A stretch of 40,427 nucleotides of DNA, from NCBI GenBank assembly GCA_022826805.1, contig JAJDUH010000075.1, positions 1-40,427 of the forward strand. Direction: 5' to 3'. Below the pieces are notes generated by a model. It ran no database searches and was not told the DNA's origin. It saw nothing but the letters and a program-made list of their open reading frames with translations. A program made the position numbers and the translations under genes. Positions 24,701 to 32,163 of this stretch are shown here, in pieces. The stretch's first letter is position 1. Each line of letters begins with the position of its first letter. Source of the DNA: Candidatus Poribacteria bacterium (GTDB lineage: Bacteria; Poribacteria; WGA-4E; WGA-3G).

Positions 24701-27700
24701 GTTATAATTCCCTGTTGCCATTTGTTTCCAACAATTTCAATAGATGCCCACTGAAGGGTACCTTGAGCACTACCGGGCGCATTTTTGCTTAACCAGAACC
24801 GAAAATGTTGCACGAATACGAGACTCGGTAAGCGTGAACCTGTCGGCGTAAATTTGGAAAGTGGAATGCTAAGGAACATCCAATCGTTTGCGTTTTTGCT
24901 TTTGATCCACTCATTCGGGATTTCATTCAGTGGAATCGAAATTTCAAAATAGGCATCTGCACTGTCAAGCACACCGTCCCCGTTAAGGTCTTCACTGTCC
25001 AATATCTGGTTGTCTTCACCGATAGAAATTCCGCCAAGAGGTCCGTCGTAATTCCAACCTATGTCCTCTCCGGTATCGAGTGCACCGTTTCCACGATAGC
25101 GGTCGACATCTGAGAGATTCTCCAGATCCAAATCTAAGGCATCAACACTGCCATCCCCGTTTGTGTCTATGAGCGTATCGGGAAGGTCTTCACTGTCCAA
25201 TATCTTATCTGCGTCGGTGTCTTCGTTCACTACACCGAGGTTCAAATGTAGCGTAACGTTATCGTCTCCTTGCACTCGCAACCAGATTTCGAGGAAACCG
25301 CGTTCCGAATAGTCTACACCTGATGCCGAGAGACCATTTGAAAAACCGCCCCATTCCGCAACTACATCTCTGAAGTCGTAGCCGAGTTCCATGATAAGGC
25401 GTTCTTCGGTGGAGAGGGAGAGCGGTTGAATTGAAGATGCAGGGACATCTCGGTTTCGCATGTAGTTTCCAACCGCTTCAGATTCGTTTTTGTCTTTCAG
25501 CACAACCCTGAAGACCGCCCTATTTTCATTGGTCGGTATAACACGGTAAACCGAAGGATCGTTAGGGGCAACTTGGTTTTGCGGGGTATACGGTAAACTG
25601 CTCGGCTTCCAGTTGTATTTTAACGTAGGAACGGTTGTAGATTCCTTCGCTCCCTCCATACTGTCAATAAGTGCAACCCCTATACTATTCGGATTGTTGT
25701 GTGAATACGCTGCTTCTCCACTAAAGTCGAGTGAAAGCGGAAAGTTTCGCATGTTAATAAACGGTAGGAGATTGAAGAGACCTGCAATGTTGAATTCTCT
25801 ACCGAAACTGGTGTTCACATTGAACGCTTGCAAGCGGTTTGGAACGCCGTTTACGTCGGGTATCTCTGCCGGTTTTTGCCCAGTATTCAGGATGTATCCC
25901 GTCGATAGCATAAATCCTTTTTGGAAAACAGGATTAAAATAGTTCATCCCACCGCCGTAACTACCATAATAACTCCGAGACCTCCCCCCGAAGCTACCGA
26001 AACTACTATAGCCACCGCCGTAACCACCACCGAAGCCACCGCCTCCAAACCCACTACGTCCAAACCCACCGCCAAAACCGCTCCTTCCTAAACCGCCACT
26101 TCTCCTGCCCGGAAAAGTTTCACCGAAGGCATCCCCTGTTCCCCTACCAAGCCCGCTCGGATCCATCGTTTGCATGCCACCTAACCTATTAAATCTATCT
26201 TCAAGACTCTGCTCTCTCTCCGATTTAGGTTCCGGTTTATGCGAATATTCTAACCAAACACCCGCTACAGCTTGCTGTGATGAACCACCAAACGGAGTCT
26301 TTTCAAATTCCACAACGATCTCATCAAACTCATCAAGTTGCCTAAAGAAACGAATCGTTCCCACCTCATAAAGCATCATGTAGTCGGTGTCACGTGTAAG
26401 AAGTTGACCATTGAGGCGAACGGTTTCACTGTTCGGTATGACGAATAAACCGACATTATACGTCTCTGATTGGTAGGCATAGTCTGCTATAATTGTATAG
26501 ATTTGCCCATCTGATCGGACACCTTCGAGATAGATGGCACTATTATTGAGCGAATCGCGATAGGCGTAATATGGATGGCTCGGATCAGTGATTTGAAAGG
26601 GATGTATGCCATTTGTTGTCGGGAAACGAAGGATACCTCTATCGTAGTCTATAAACTCGGCATCCACATTGCCGTCGCCGTTTCGGTCCAAACCGAAAAT
26701 CTCGATGTAAGGGGCGGAACCCGCACTCGTCTGGAATGTCTCATTTTGTCCTTGTCGGATAATTGTGAGTGTGAAGTCGCGCGGGTTAATATTGCGATTG
26801 CCGAGGCTATAAACGTGTGTCGCCTCGGTTCCCCGAAAACCTTTCTCTTTTAGGACAATGTAGCCTACTTCTTCCCCTTCTTCATCAAGTGTGCCGTCTT
26901 GGTTTTCATCGACAAATACCTCACCGGGGCTGCCAACGATACCACCACCACTACCGAGATATTCGTACGCCACAACGATGGTATAACTGGCGGAAATCGG
27001 CGTGAGGAATTCTATTTCACCCGTTTCGTAGTCTATATTGTAGTCTTGTCCAGCGAATTGCGGGTTAAAATAGCCTCGGCTCGTCCGCTTGCCGCCTTGA
27101 TTATTGCCCACAACGCCATCGTCGATGTAGATCTCTTCGCTTCCCGATTTTATCGGCAGATATGCCTCGTGCAACGCGCCATCTGCATCTTTGTGGATGT
27201 GGTAGAATCTGTTTTTTACATAGTTGCCATCTTGGATCTGAATCCCACGTGGTCCGTAACCGTATCCGCCCCCAGCACGCCTCGATTGTCCACGGAAGGT
27301 GCGGACCTCGCGTATCCCTTTACTGCGAGAACCGAACGCTGTGAAACGTGTGTTTTTCCATTCAAAAACGCCTTCAAGCCCGAATAAATTCCGGTTGATA
27401 TTCAGGAAACGGGTGTTCGGCAAACTGAGCGTGATGTCACCGAAGGAGATAGTTTTTATAATGCTCTCAGGTGTGCCTTCGTACCAGATTTTAATCTTCT
27501 GTTCTTTGGCACCACCACCCCCATATCCACCCCCATATCCGCCCCCGTATCCGCCACCATATCCCCCATATCCACCGCCACTTCCAAAACTGCTGCCTCC
27601 GGCACTGTAGTCTACGGCGATATGCGTGCGTTGTCCGACGCGACCGTGGAGGCCAAATTGCTGAATCTGTCGTAAATTGAAGCCTGTCGCACGAGGAACA

Positions 27701-28536
27701 CCGCTCCTACCGTATCCGCCATATCCACCGCCATACCCGCCCCCGTATCCACCACCGTAGCTGCTGTATCCACTCCCGAACCCACCGCCGTATCCACCAC
27801 CAAACCCACCGCTGCTATAGCCGAAATCCTCGTAACCGTAAGACGAGGTGAGCCCCAAATCAAGTCCCGACGAGTAGCCCCCATATCCACCGCCGTAACC
27901 ATAACCTCCGTATCGGTTCAGGTCGCCTTCACCAAAATAATGGGTCTTGTTCGCCTCTATAGTTACCGATTGTAAGCCTGTTATTCTGAGGTTAGAGTCC
28001 ATAGGGAGGGCAATACCCTTTTCGTCCCGCTTCGGTTTCGGTTTCCAATCGTCCAGTTTTTTTAAATCGGTCAAATATGGTGGATACCGCCATCTTCGGA
28101 GACTGTCTAAATACGGTTGTATCAGGACATCTTCTTCTGTTTCCGTCGAATCCAATTCTTCAGTCGGTTGCTCTGTGTCACCTTGCCAGATAAAATGTTT
28201 CGACTCGGTACTGCTATCAAAAGGATTATGGTTAAATAAACCATTTTCTGCCCACACGGACAGAAAATGTCTTTGCTTTACATTTTCAGTATAGCGTCGG
28301 TTTTCCGCGGGTGTTTCGGAGGCATCGGGATCAGGAATGGAGGCGCGCTGACGGGATTGTGTAGTGTCTGTAGTCGGCGGGGTTTGTGGTTCTGTGTCTT
28401 CTTCAGCGATACGACTCACAGCAACTTTGGATGCTGAACAGATGATAATGATAAGAATAAGCCCAGTGTTTAACAGCAGATTTTGCTTTTTTGAGGTTAA
28501 CTGGTCTACAAATTTCGACAAAAAATTTATCTGCAC
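21787..28536 (-). CDS. sprA: SprA-like giant outer-membrane protein (type IX secretion pore homologue)
   Basis: 2249 residues, the size of SprA, the 36-strand outer-membrane pore of T9SS. A hydrophobic export segment lies at about 20-36 (NLLLNTGLILIIIICSA). SprA-like features seen are FGDITLSLPNTRFLNINRNLFGLEG near 370, repeated YxxGxIxFLTPIxASYTIxVAYEY units, and GEIWVNEIHLGDPLVRAGWA (about 1590-1610). After this a long C-terminal half of alternating amphipathic strands runs to the end. Peculiarities are Gly/Tyr/Ser-rich inserts at about 200-280, 309-342 and 815-864, an Asp-rich D-x-N-G-D-G stretch (about 1100-1190), and a repeat-derived peptide at about 1892-1924. No other T9SS gene or CTD cargo is in the window. 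Confidence 0.85.
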   Translation of the reverse strand: MQINFLSKFVDQLTSKKQNLLLNTGLILIIIICSASKVAVSRIAEEDTEPQTPPTTDTTQSRQRASIPDPDASETPAENRRYTENVKQRHFLSVWAENGLFNHNPFDSSTESKHFIWQGDTEQPTEELDSTETEEDVLIQPYLDSLRRWRYPPYLTDLKKLDDWKPKPKRDEKGIALPMDSNLRITGLQSVTIEANKTHYFGEGDLNRYGGYGYGGGYGGYSSGLDLGLTSSYGYEDFGYSSGGFGGGYGGGFGSGYSSYGGGYGGGYGGGYGGYGRSGVPRATGFNLRQIQQFGLHGRVGQRTHIAVDYSAGGSSFGSGGGYGGYGGGYGGGYGGGYGGGGAKEQKIKIWYEGTPESIIKTISFGDITLSLPNTRFLNINRNLFGLEGVFEWKNTRFTAFGSRSKGIREVRTFRGQSRRAGGGYGYGPRGIQIQDGNYVKNRFYHIHKDADGALHEAYLPIKSGSEEIYIDDGVVGNNQGGKRTSRGYFNPQFAGQDYNIDYETGEIEFLTPISASYTIVVAYEYLGSGGGIVGSPGEVFVDENQDGTLDEEGEEVGYIVLKEKGFRGTEATHVYSLGNRNINPRDFTLTIIRQGQNETFQTSAGSAPYIEIFGLDRNGDGNVDAEFIDYDRGILRFPTTNGIHPFQITDPSHPYYAYRDSLNNSAIYLEGVRSDGQIYTIIADYAYQSETYNVGLFVIPNSETVRLNGQLLTRDTDYMMLYEVGTIRFFRQLDEFDEIVVEFEKTPFGGSSQQAVAGVWLEYSHKPEPKSEREQSLEDRFNRLGGMQTMDPSGLGRGTGDAFGETFPGRRSGGLGRSGFGGGFGRSGFGGGGFGGGYGGGYSSFGSFGGRSRSYYGSYGGGMNYFNPVFQKGFMLSTGYILNTGQKPAEIPDVNGVPNRLQAFNVNTSFGREFNIAGLFNLLPFINMRNFPLSLDFSGEAAYSHNNPNSIGVALIDSMEGAKESTTVPTLKYNWKPSSLPYTPQNQVAPNDPSVYRVIPTNENRAVFRVVLKDKNESEAVGNYMRNRDVPASSIQPLSLSTEERLIMELGYDFRDVVAEWGGFSNGLSASGVDYSERGFLEIWLRVQGDDNVTLHLNLGVVNEDTDADKILDSEDLPDTLIDTNGDGSVDALDLDLENLSDVDRYRGNGALDTGEDIGWNYDGPLGGISIGEDNQILDSEDLNGDGVLDSADAYFEISIPLNEIPNEWIKSKNANDWMFLSIPLSKFTPTGSRLPSLVFVQHFRFWLSKNAPGSAQGTLQWASIEIVGNKWQQGIITRSSLGGDLGLQPNLNDPAAIPTGETLSTSTIVEDTLEKFIVGTKDNFSYDDYQSAYLDIEDNELFKKLHPFTATSLGFQTQQQREQTLSLEYYLFPGSYGVTSKQLKGLTQSDGQDFSKHDTLRFWLYGDKSDTTFVLQLAPTVRTGYRSSFYSSDPFVSQTEEEDVNVFENLTDYYEYTVPIDFDGWKLIEIDLRDLHRNASPDLDADTTPAQSIAEIQSEINVAEETITAETQPAEDAPDGHPDGFTIRGRNSTRLSIKNIGGILLGIRNDTDREISGEIWVNEIHLGDPLVRAGWARRGNMSVALGNLVKLRGGYASQDKDFESGAGEIGRQRLSSRGYSTTNNDFNIDADVTLFPWLPIRYAIRQQDTETETVRGGYSSFQSGKSEIQTRDISVQLNRNPLPNLGFAYNYQDFWNERQGTQISHLYTGSFRYDLGSKLGLNAQYRHEDIIAKPETATETSSTSSPYRSYGYGRNQDEKTDSGTITLNISPTNIFSLSPTYDVSRTLERREDRNSSSLFGGNVGIEPDPSESEEEEVSDFSIAEREHRLSLTPRLNRDLLGMRPTVTSRVSFRENWFSEQKNASLNGNVSLGMNLRVEKWFGWLLNGKTPNSDQSPVNSDQLKNDPDKPDSSLTVNRQLKTDDPIEQLREEGIDEAQIQELEENRGDWIERDKGDMPPTDAISSPTSQVQDGILGRTVKSFTVSTNANFTATESYRRLASGQSIIEIYSLPEDAKERTNSRRSNRYTVRSSVEPWKWASFGTNVSTSDSFRKSSGSIYTSHAEAYEADVKLTARETTSFQLRYSFTKRDNTTQEATLSDSTAHTPSLSWIHTWGKETRTALGIRTTFQDQQRSGIQSNAFIVTPNLSVDYRYRTENGIRLPFFGRVPLKHDLELTNTLSWAIRREQFGANREERSERYETTLRVGYKISTHITANFHLGLSYNNDRVEEGRDFLSIASALTVRGEIQ
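22765..22862. repeat. palindromic repeat inserted in frame in the sprA-like gene
   Basis: This segment shares 21 identical bases with 18721-18741 and the following GTTAAAGAGGA with 18746-18756, in the same orientation. It has a perfect 10-bp stem CAGTTAAAGA / TCTTTAACTG (22788-22797, 22821-22830) with imperfect outer arms. Read on the minus strand it stays open and encodes a polar peptide including NSDQSPVNSDQ and SSLTVNRQLKTDD. It sits in a loop after a strand ending FGWLLNGK. Confidence 0.85.
25945..26095. repeat. Gly-rich low-complexity coding repeat 3
   Basis: Minus-strand codons for GFGGG, GGYGG and similar units, residues about 815-864 of the sprA-like protein. It consists of short degenerate repeats of CCACCG/CCGTAA type. 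Confidence 0.8.
27505..27910. repeat. GGYGG coding repeats 1 and 2
   Basis: Two blocks (27505-27610 and 27690-27910) of tandem 12-bp units, roughly CCACCGCCGTAT. On the minus strand they read Gly-Gly-Tyr-Gly. Because units are multiples of three, changes in copy number would keep the frame. Confidence 0.85.
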
Positions 28537-28631
28537 GTATACTCTCTATTTTTTCGTATGTACTGCGTTTCTGTGGATACTAAGGGATAGCGTAATAAAA
28601 ATCGTCTGTTTGCAGTCATACGGAATCTAAA

Positions 28632-28637
28632 ATTATA
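28632..28637 (-). promoter_or_regulatory. candidate -10 box of the sprA-like gene
   Basis: A perfect TATAAT on the minus strand about 95 bp before the ATG, in an AT-rich spacer (28537-28788). The -35 position is poor (TAATTC), so this is tentative. Confidence 0.35.
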
Positions 28638-28788
28638 TCTTGATTGCAAACGAAGAATTAGGTCTTTGTGTTTACATAGGATCTGCGATTGCGCCTTTAT
28701 TTTTTTTATTTTAGACTTACTTTAGTGTCTGCAAGTGCCATTTGCTATTTTGTAAGATGTACCCACGCCACAGTCAATTTTTCTGCTC

Positions 28789-29757
28789 TTATTGTGTATA
28801 TCTGGAATATTCTTTTTTCCCTATTTCTATCCACCAATGCTGCCATTTCTCATAATCATTAGATTTAAATGGAATTCGGCTCCAATCTTCGAGACGCGGG
28901 ACGGCACTCCTATACTCATAGTCTTCTACCAAAAACCGTAAAAAGCGGTAACCTCGATGCCGGATATATATGTCTTCATCTCTCAGGGATTCAATCAGAA
29001 GCGGAATCCATATCACATAATGGCGTTCATCGTATTTATGTTCAATATACCTGAAAACATGATCGTCCTTAAAGTTTATTTCCGCGATTGTTCCACCCGG
29101 GGCGTTTCCATCAAAATAATACCATGCGTTTCCATTACGACAATGGGGCGCACGCAGCTTAACGCGAATCGAATCACGATGCGCACCTACCAATATCGAT
29201 GTCCTGTCCGTCAGAGAGTATTTTGGGGATGGGTATTTGTCCATCGGGGAGTATGCTGGATATTTGTTGGACTTCAACCCAGTTTCTGTCCACCAATTCT
29301 GCCATTTCTCATAATCGTTAGATTCAAATAGAATTTGACGCAAATCGTCTGGAGGCTCTGCGGTAAGGGGCGGCTCGTATGCTTTTATTAAAAACCGTAA
29401 AAAGTTGTAACCTCGGTGCCGGGTATCTATGTCCTCGTCTCTCAGCGATTCAATCAGAAGGGGAATCCAGGTCATATAATTATGTTCATTACATTCTTGT
29501 TCAATATACCTGAGAACGTGATCGTTCCTGAAGCGTATATCCGCGACTGTTCCATCCGGTGCATGTTCATCAAAATAATACCATGAGTCTCCGTTACGGC
29601 AATAGGGCGCACCGAACTCAACACGAATTAAATCACGATGCTCACCTATCAATATCAGTTCCTTGTCTATCGCAGTGTACACTGGATATTCGTGAGACGA
29701 GCATCCACTAAGTAAAATAACAAAAAGAATTAATGACGCAGACAGTTTGATATCCAA
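28789..29757 (-). CDS. lipoprotein with two tandem copies of one unit
   Basis: 322 residues. It has a lipoprotein signal with lipobox LSGC (Cys19). The mature protein is an internal duplication: unit A (about 24-160) and unit B (about 178-312) share RNGxxWYYFDxxAPxGTxAxIxFxxDHVxRYIE, then WIPLLIESLRDEDI, HRGYxFLRFL, and SNDYEKWQxWW. The IPLLIESLRDED stretch looks like a HEAT-type helix. The CRNGxxWYYFD strand-turn loosely recalls small BamE-like folds, but I would not assign it. No function is recognised. The copies are also close at DNA level, so the duplication is recent. The gene lies upstream of the sprA-like gene on the same strand with 252 bp between. Confidence 0.8.
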   Translation of the reverse strand: MDIKLSASLILFVILLSGCSSHEYPVYTAIDKELILIGEHRDLIRVEFGAPYCRNGDSWYYFDEHAPDGTVADIRFRNDHVLRYIEQECNEHNYMTWIPLLIESLRDEDIDTRHRGYNFLRFLIKAYEPPLTAEPPDDLRQILFESNDYEKWQNWWTETGLKSNKYPAYSPMDKYPSPKYSLTDRTSILVGAHRDSIRVKLRAPHCRNGNAWYYFDGNAPGGTIAEINFKDDHVFRYIEHKYDERHYVIWIPLLIESLRDEDIYIRHRGYRFLRFLVEDYEYRSAVPRLEDWSRIPFKSNDYEKWQHWWIEIGKKEYSRYTQ

Positions 29758-29925
29758 TTTTTGACTCCTTTATTGATATTGTAGCACTTTTCTGTGAGAT
29801 TAACGACTTTTTTCCGTTGAATGGCGCTACGGGCACGCTACGGGCATATAAGGCCATTCAGTTTGCTGAGGGTTTTCAACCCACAACCCAAAACGCAATG
29901 ACCCAAGACTAAATACATTTTTCTA

Positions 29926-29955
29926 TTGACTGTTTCCGCATTGTTAAGGTAAAAT
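29926..29955 (+). promoter_or_regulatory. promoter of the LamG gene
   Basis: TTGACT (29926-29931), an 18-bp spacer, TAAAAT (29950-29955). It lies 34 bp before the chosen GTG start. Confidence 0.65.
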
Positions 29956-29988
29956 ATTCGGTAATTTCAAGATATGGAGGAAACTGCT

Positions 29989-30810
29989 GTGCGAAAACTA
30001 TCTATTTTAGGGATAATCTGTTTAATGGCTATCCCGACAATTTTTGCAACTATGAGTGATGCGGCGATTGATACCAAAAGCATCGTTGGCGTATGGCTCT
30101 TTGATGAGGTCAAAAACGATATGTCGCCCGATTCTACCGGTAACGGCAATGATGCTGAATTGCTTAAAGGTGCCGAATTGGTAGACGACGGAAAATTCGA
30201 GAAGGCATTAAGTCTCTCAGGTGATGACGATTTTCAGTATGCCATGGTTGAGAGTTCAAAAAGTTTAGACAGTTGCGCTGAGGAATACACCACTACGACT
30301 TGGGTGAAATTGAAGAAAAAGGATAAAGTCGTTTTGGGTGGGTGTTGTAACGACGACCATGCCATCATTAATTTTATGTATACCTGCCTGTTAAATATCT
30401 TCGGACCGGGCAGGGGCGGCGGGCATGGGAAGGTTGAAATCGGCAGTGGACAACTCGCACCGGCATGGGTTGCGGGTCCAACGCTCGTCAACGACGATAA
30501 ATGGCATCACATCGCCTTCACTTATGACGGAAAGAAGATGATCGCCTATGTAGATGGCAAGGTTGATGCCCAAGCCAATACCGGTGGTGTTTTTGGGTTA
30601 ACAGGACAAGCCCTCAATATTGGCGGTATGCCGGATCAGAGACCCGGGTGGGGACTCATGGACGATGTCGCTGTCTTCAATACCGCTCTAAGTGAAGCCG
30701 ATATTAATGACATCATGAACGATGGACTCGGTAGACTTTTCGGGTTTACGCCTGTCACGCCAATGGGACGTTTAACGACGGTCTGGGCGAGCGTAAAATC
30801 TGAGCGGTAA
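29989..30810 (+). CDS. secreted LamG/concanavalin-like domain protein
   Basis: 273 residues from the GTG at 29989, which has a perfect GGAGG (29976-29980) 8 nt upstream. The in-frame ATG at 29974 would place that site inside the gene. The GTG start also gives a clean signal peptide (RKLSILGIICLMAIPTIFAT, then MSDAA). The mature part is a LamG/Laminin_G_3 jelly roll: VGVWLFDE, DSTGNGNDAELLKGAELV, KWHHIAFTYDGKKMIAYVDGK and a closing LMDDVAVFNTALSEADI. These domains usually bind glycans. It has no catalytic domain and no membrane anchor. Its exact role is unknown. Confidence 0.87.
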   Translation: MRKLSILGIICLMAIPTIFATMSDAAIDTKSIVGVWLFDEVKNDMSPDSTGNGNDAELLKGAELVDDGKFEKALSLSGDDDFQYAMVESSKSLDSCAEEYTTTTWVKLKKKDKVVLGGCCNDDHAIINFMYTCLLNIFGPGRGGGHGKVEIGSGQLAPAWVAGPTLVNDDKWHHIAFTYDGKKMIAYVDGKVDAQANTGGVFGLTGQALNIGGMPDQRPGWGLMDDVAVFNTALSEADINDIMNDGLGRLFGFTPVTPMGRLTTVWASVKSER

Positions 30811-30827
30811 TTTTCTGGTTAATCGCT

Positions 30828-30848
30828 GGCGAGGTTTCTAACCTCGCC
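30828..30848. repeat. GCGAGGTT palindrome, second identical copy
   Basis: The same 21 bases as 17515-17535, 17 bp after the LamG stop codon. Confidence 0.8.
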
Positions 30849-30873
30849 TCACCAATTTAATTCATCTGTATGA

Positions 30874-30934
30874 GCGAGGTTTTGCAGCGTACTCGCTCCG
30901 GGGAATGCCATTAAGGCATTCATACCGTTGATTC
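30874..30934. repeat. composite palindromic repeat (GAGCGAG plus GAATGCC hairpins)
   Basis: GAGCGAG...CTCGCTC (about 30872-30898) is followed by GAATGCC, ATTAA, GGCATTC and the tail ATACCGTTGATTC. The last 34 bases are identical to 39401-39434. An inverted diverged copy lies at 14327-14379 and a variant pair at 35750-35811. Confidence 0.8.
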
Positions 30935-30996
30935 ATGCGACGTGCATTCCGAACCTCGCTATTTGTTGCTGGCAACCCATTAAAGGTCTCCATACA

Positions 30997-32034
30997 ATGC
31001 CAAAATATCGAACCGCAATCATCGGCTGTGGCGGCAGAGCCTATGGTCATGCAAAGGCCTATCAACAAGTTTCGCAAGGCGAGTTGGTCGCGTGTGCAAA
31101 TCGCTCGGATACAGCCCGGCGCGAAAAATTTGCTGAGACTTTTGGCATTACAGGTTATGCAGGTGCCGAGCAGATGCTCCGCGCTGAGCAACCCGATCTC
31201 GTCCATCTCGTCGCTATGCCTGACCAGTGGCGTGAGCTTATTCCCATGGTTTCTGAACTCGGCGTACCCGCATGCCTCGTTGAGAAACCTATCGCCTGCA
31301 GCGTTGAAGATTGGCGTTTTTTGTGTGAGTTGGAGGCACAGACGAATACAAAATTCGGGGTCGGAAAACAGTTCCGTTGGCATCCCGGGCTCGTCAGTTG
31401 TCGGAAGACAGTCGAGCATGGTGAACTGGGAAACATTCGGTTTTTAGATTTTTCGTGTGGCATGAATCTCGCCGCTCAAGGCACCCATATTATCGATTGG
31501 GCGATGTCCTTAAACAGCGATTCCCCTATCGTCAGGGTCTTCGGCACCGCAAGTGGTGTTGAGTTGTTTGATAGCGACTATCCTGCTCCCGATGTGTCAT
31601 CGTGTCAAGTGCTGTTTGAAAACGGAGTCTACGGCTTCTGGAACACAGGATGGACATCACCACGAGTCGTGGACGATGATACCACCTACAGGCACTGTCG
31701 TGTTGCCGCCTATGGCGAAAGCGGACACGTGCTTTTTGAGGAATTTAATGGATGGCAGATTGTTTCTACTGAGAAAGTGGAAAACCATCAAAAAACGCCT
31801 GATGAATGCCGTAAGAACAACGATCTCGCACAAGCACGTCTGACAGAGGCGATGTTCGACTGGATTGAAGACGATACCGCCCCGGTCGAAACGAACCTGA
31901 AGCTCGCATTACACCAGTTCAATGCTGTTTTGGGTATCTATCTAAGTGCTATCTCTCACCAACCGATTGATATCCCTTTTAACCCCCCAGACGATCTTGA
32001 CGCTCAACTTCGCGAGGTTTTGTCGCGTTCCTGA
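30997..32034 (+). CDS. Gfo/Idh/MocA family oxidoreductase
   Basis: 345 residues from the ATG at 30997 (MPKYRTAIIGCGGRAYGHAK). An upstream in-frame TTG at 30928 would start inside a repeat and is rejected. The N-terminal Rossmann site is IIGCGGRAYGHA. The family EKP motif is VEKPIACSVEDW, whose Lys takes part in catalysis. The C-terminal alpha/beta domain has GTHIIDWAMSL (about 165-175), close to the usual catalytic-His position. The family oxidises or reduces sugars, inositols and their derivatives with NAD(P). The substrate is unknown. With the epimerase and two zinc dehydrogenases downstream it suggests carbohydrate breakdown. Confidence 0.9.
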   Translation: MPKYRTAIIGCGGRAYGHAKAYQQVSQGELVACANRSDTARREKFAETFGITGYAGAEQMLRAEQPDLVHLVAMPDQWRELIPMVSELGVPACLVEKPIACSVEDWRFLCELEAQTNTKFGVGKQFRWHPGLVSCRKTVEHGELGNIRFLDFSCGMNLAAQGTHIIDWAMSLNSDSPIVRVFGTASGVELFDSDYPAPDVSSCQVLFENGVYGFWNTGWTSPRVVDDDTTYRHCRVAAYGESGHVLFEEFNGWQIVSTEKVENHQKTPDECRKNNDLAQARLTEAMFDWIEDDTAPVETNLKLALHQFNAVLGIYLSAISHQPIDIPFNPPDDLDAQLREVLSRS

Positions 32035-32055
32035 GGTTTTGCACCGTTCAGAAAT

Positions 32056-32084
32056 TTGACAAACCCTTCGTTTTATGCTATACT
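32056..32084 (+). promoter_or_regulatory. sigma-70-type promoter of rpe
   Basis: TTGACA (32056-32061), exactly 17 bp, TATACT (32079-32084). It lies 80 bp upstream of the rpe start. Confidence 0.8.
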
Positions 32085-32163
32085 ATTAACGGCTAAAAGG
32101 CTTCGTTTGCAAGTCTGTTTTAATAAAGTAAAGCCAGAATTTTGATGCTCCAGGAGTGCTATT

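Noticed and set aside
27505..27910. CCACCGCCGTAT repeats considered as non-coding satellite
   Set aside because: They lie in an open 2249-codon frame, are multiples of three and read as Gly/Tyr units.
30928..30996. N-terminal extension of the Gfo/Idh/MocA gene from a TTG
   Set aside because: It starts within a dispersed repeat, and the family N-terminus begins at the ATG at 30997.
30862..31419. Minus-strand ORF of 185 codons with a peptide NQRYECLNGIPR also seen at 39400-39560
   Set aside because: The shared peptide is simply the translated GAATGCC repeat. The rest is antisense to the oxidoreductase gene.
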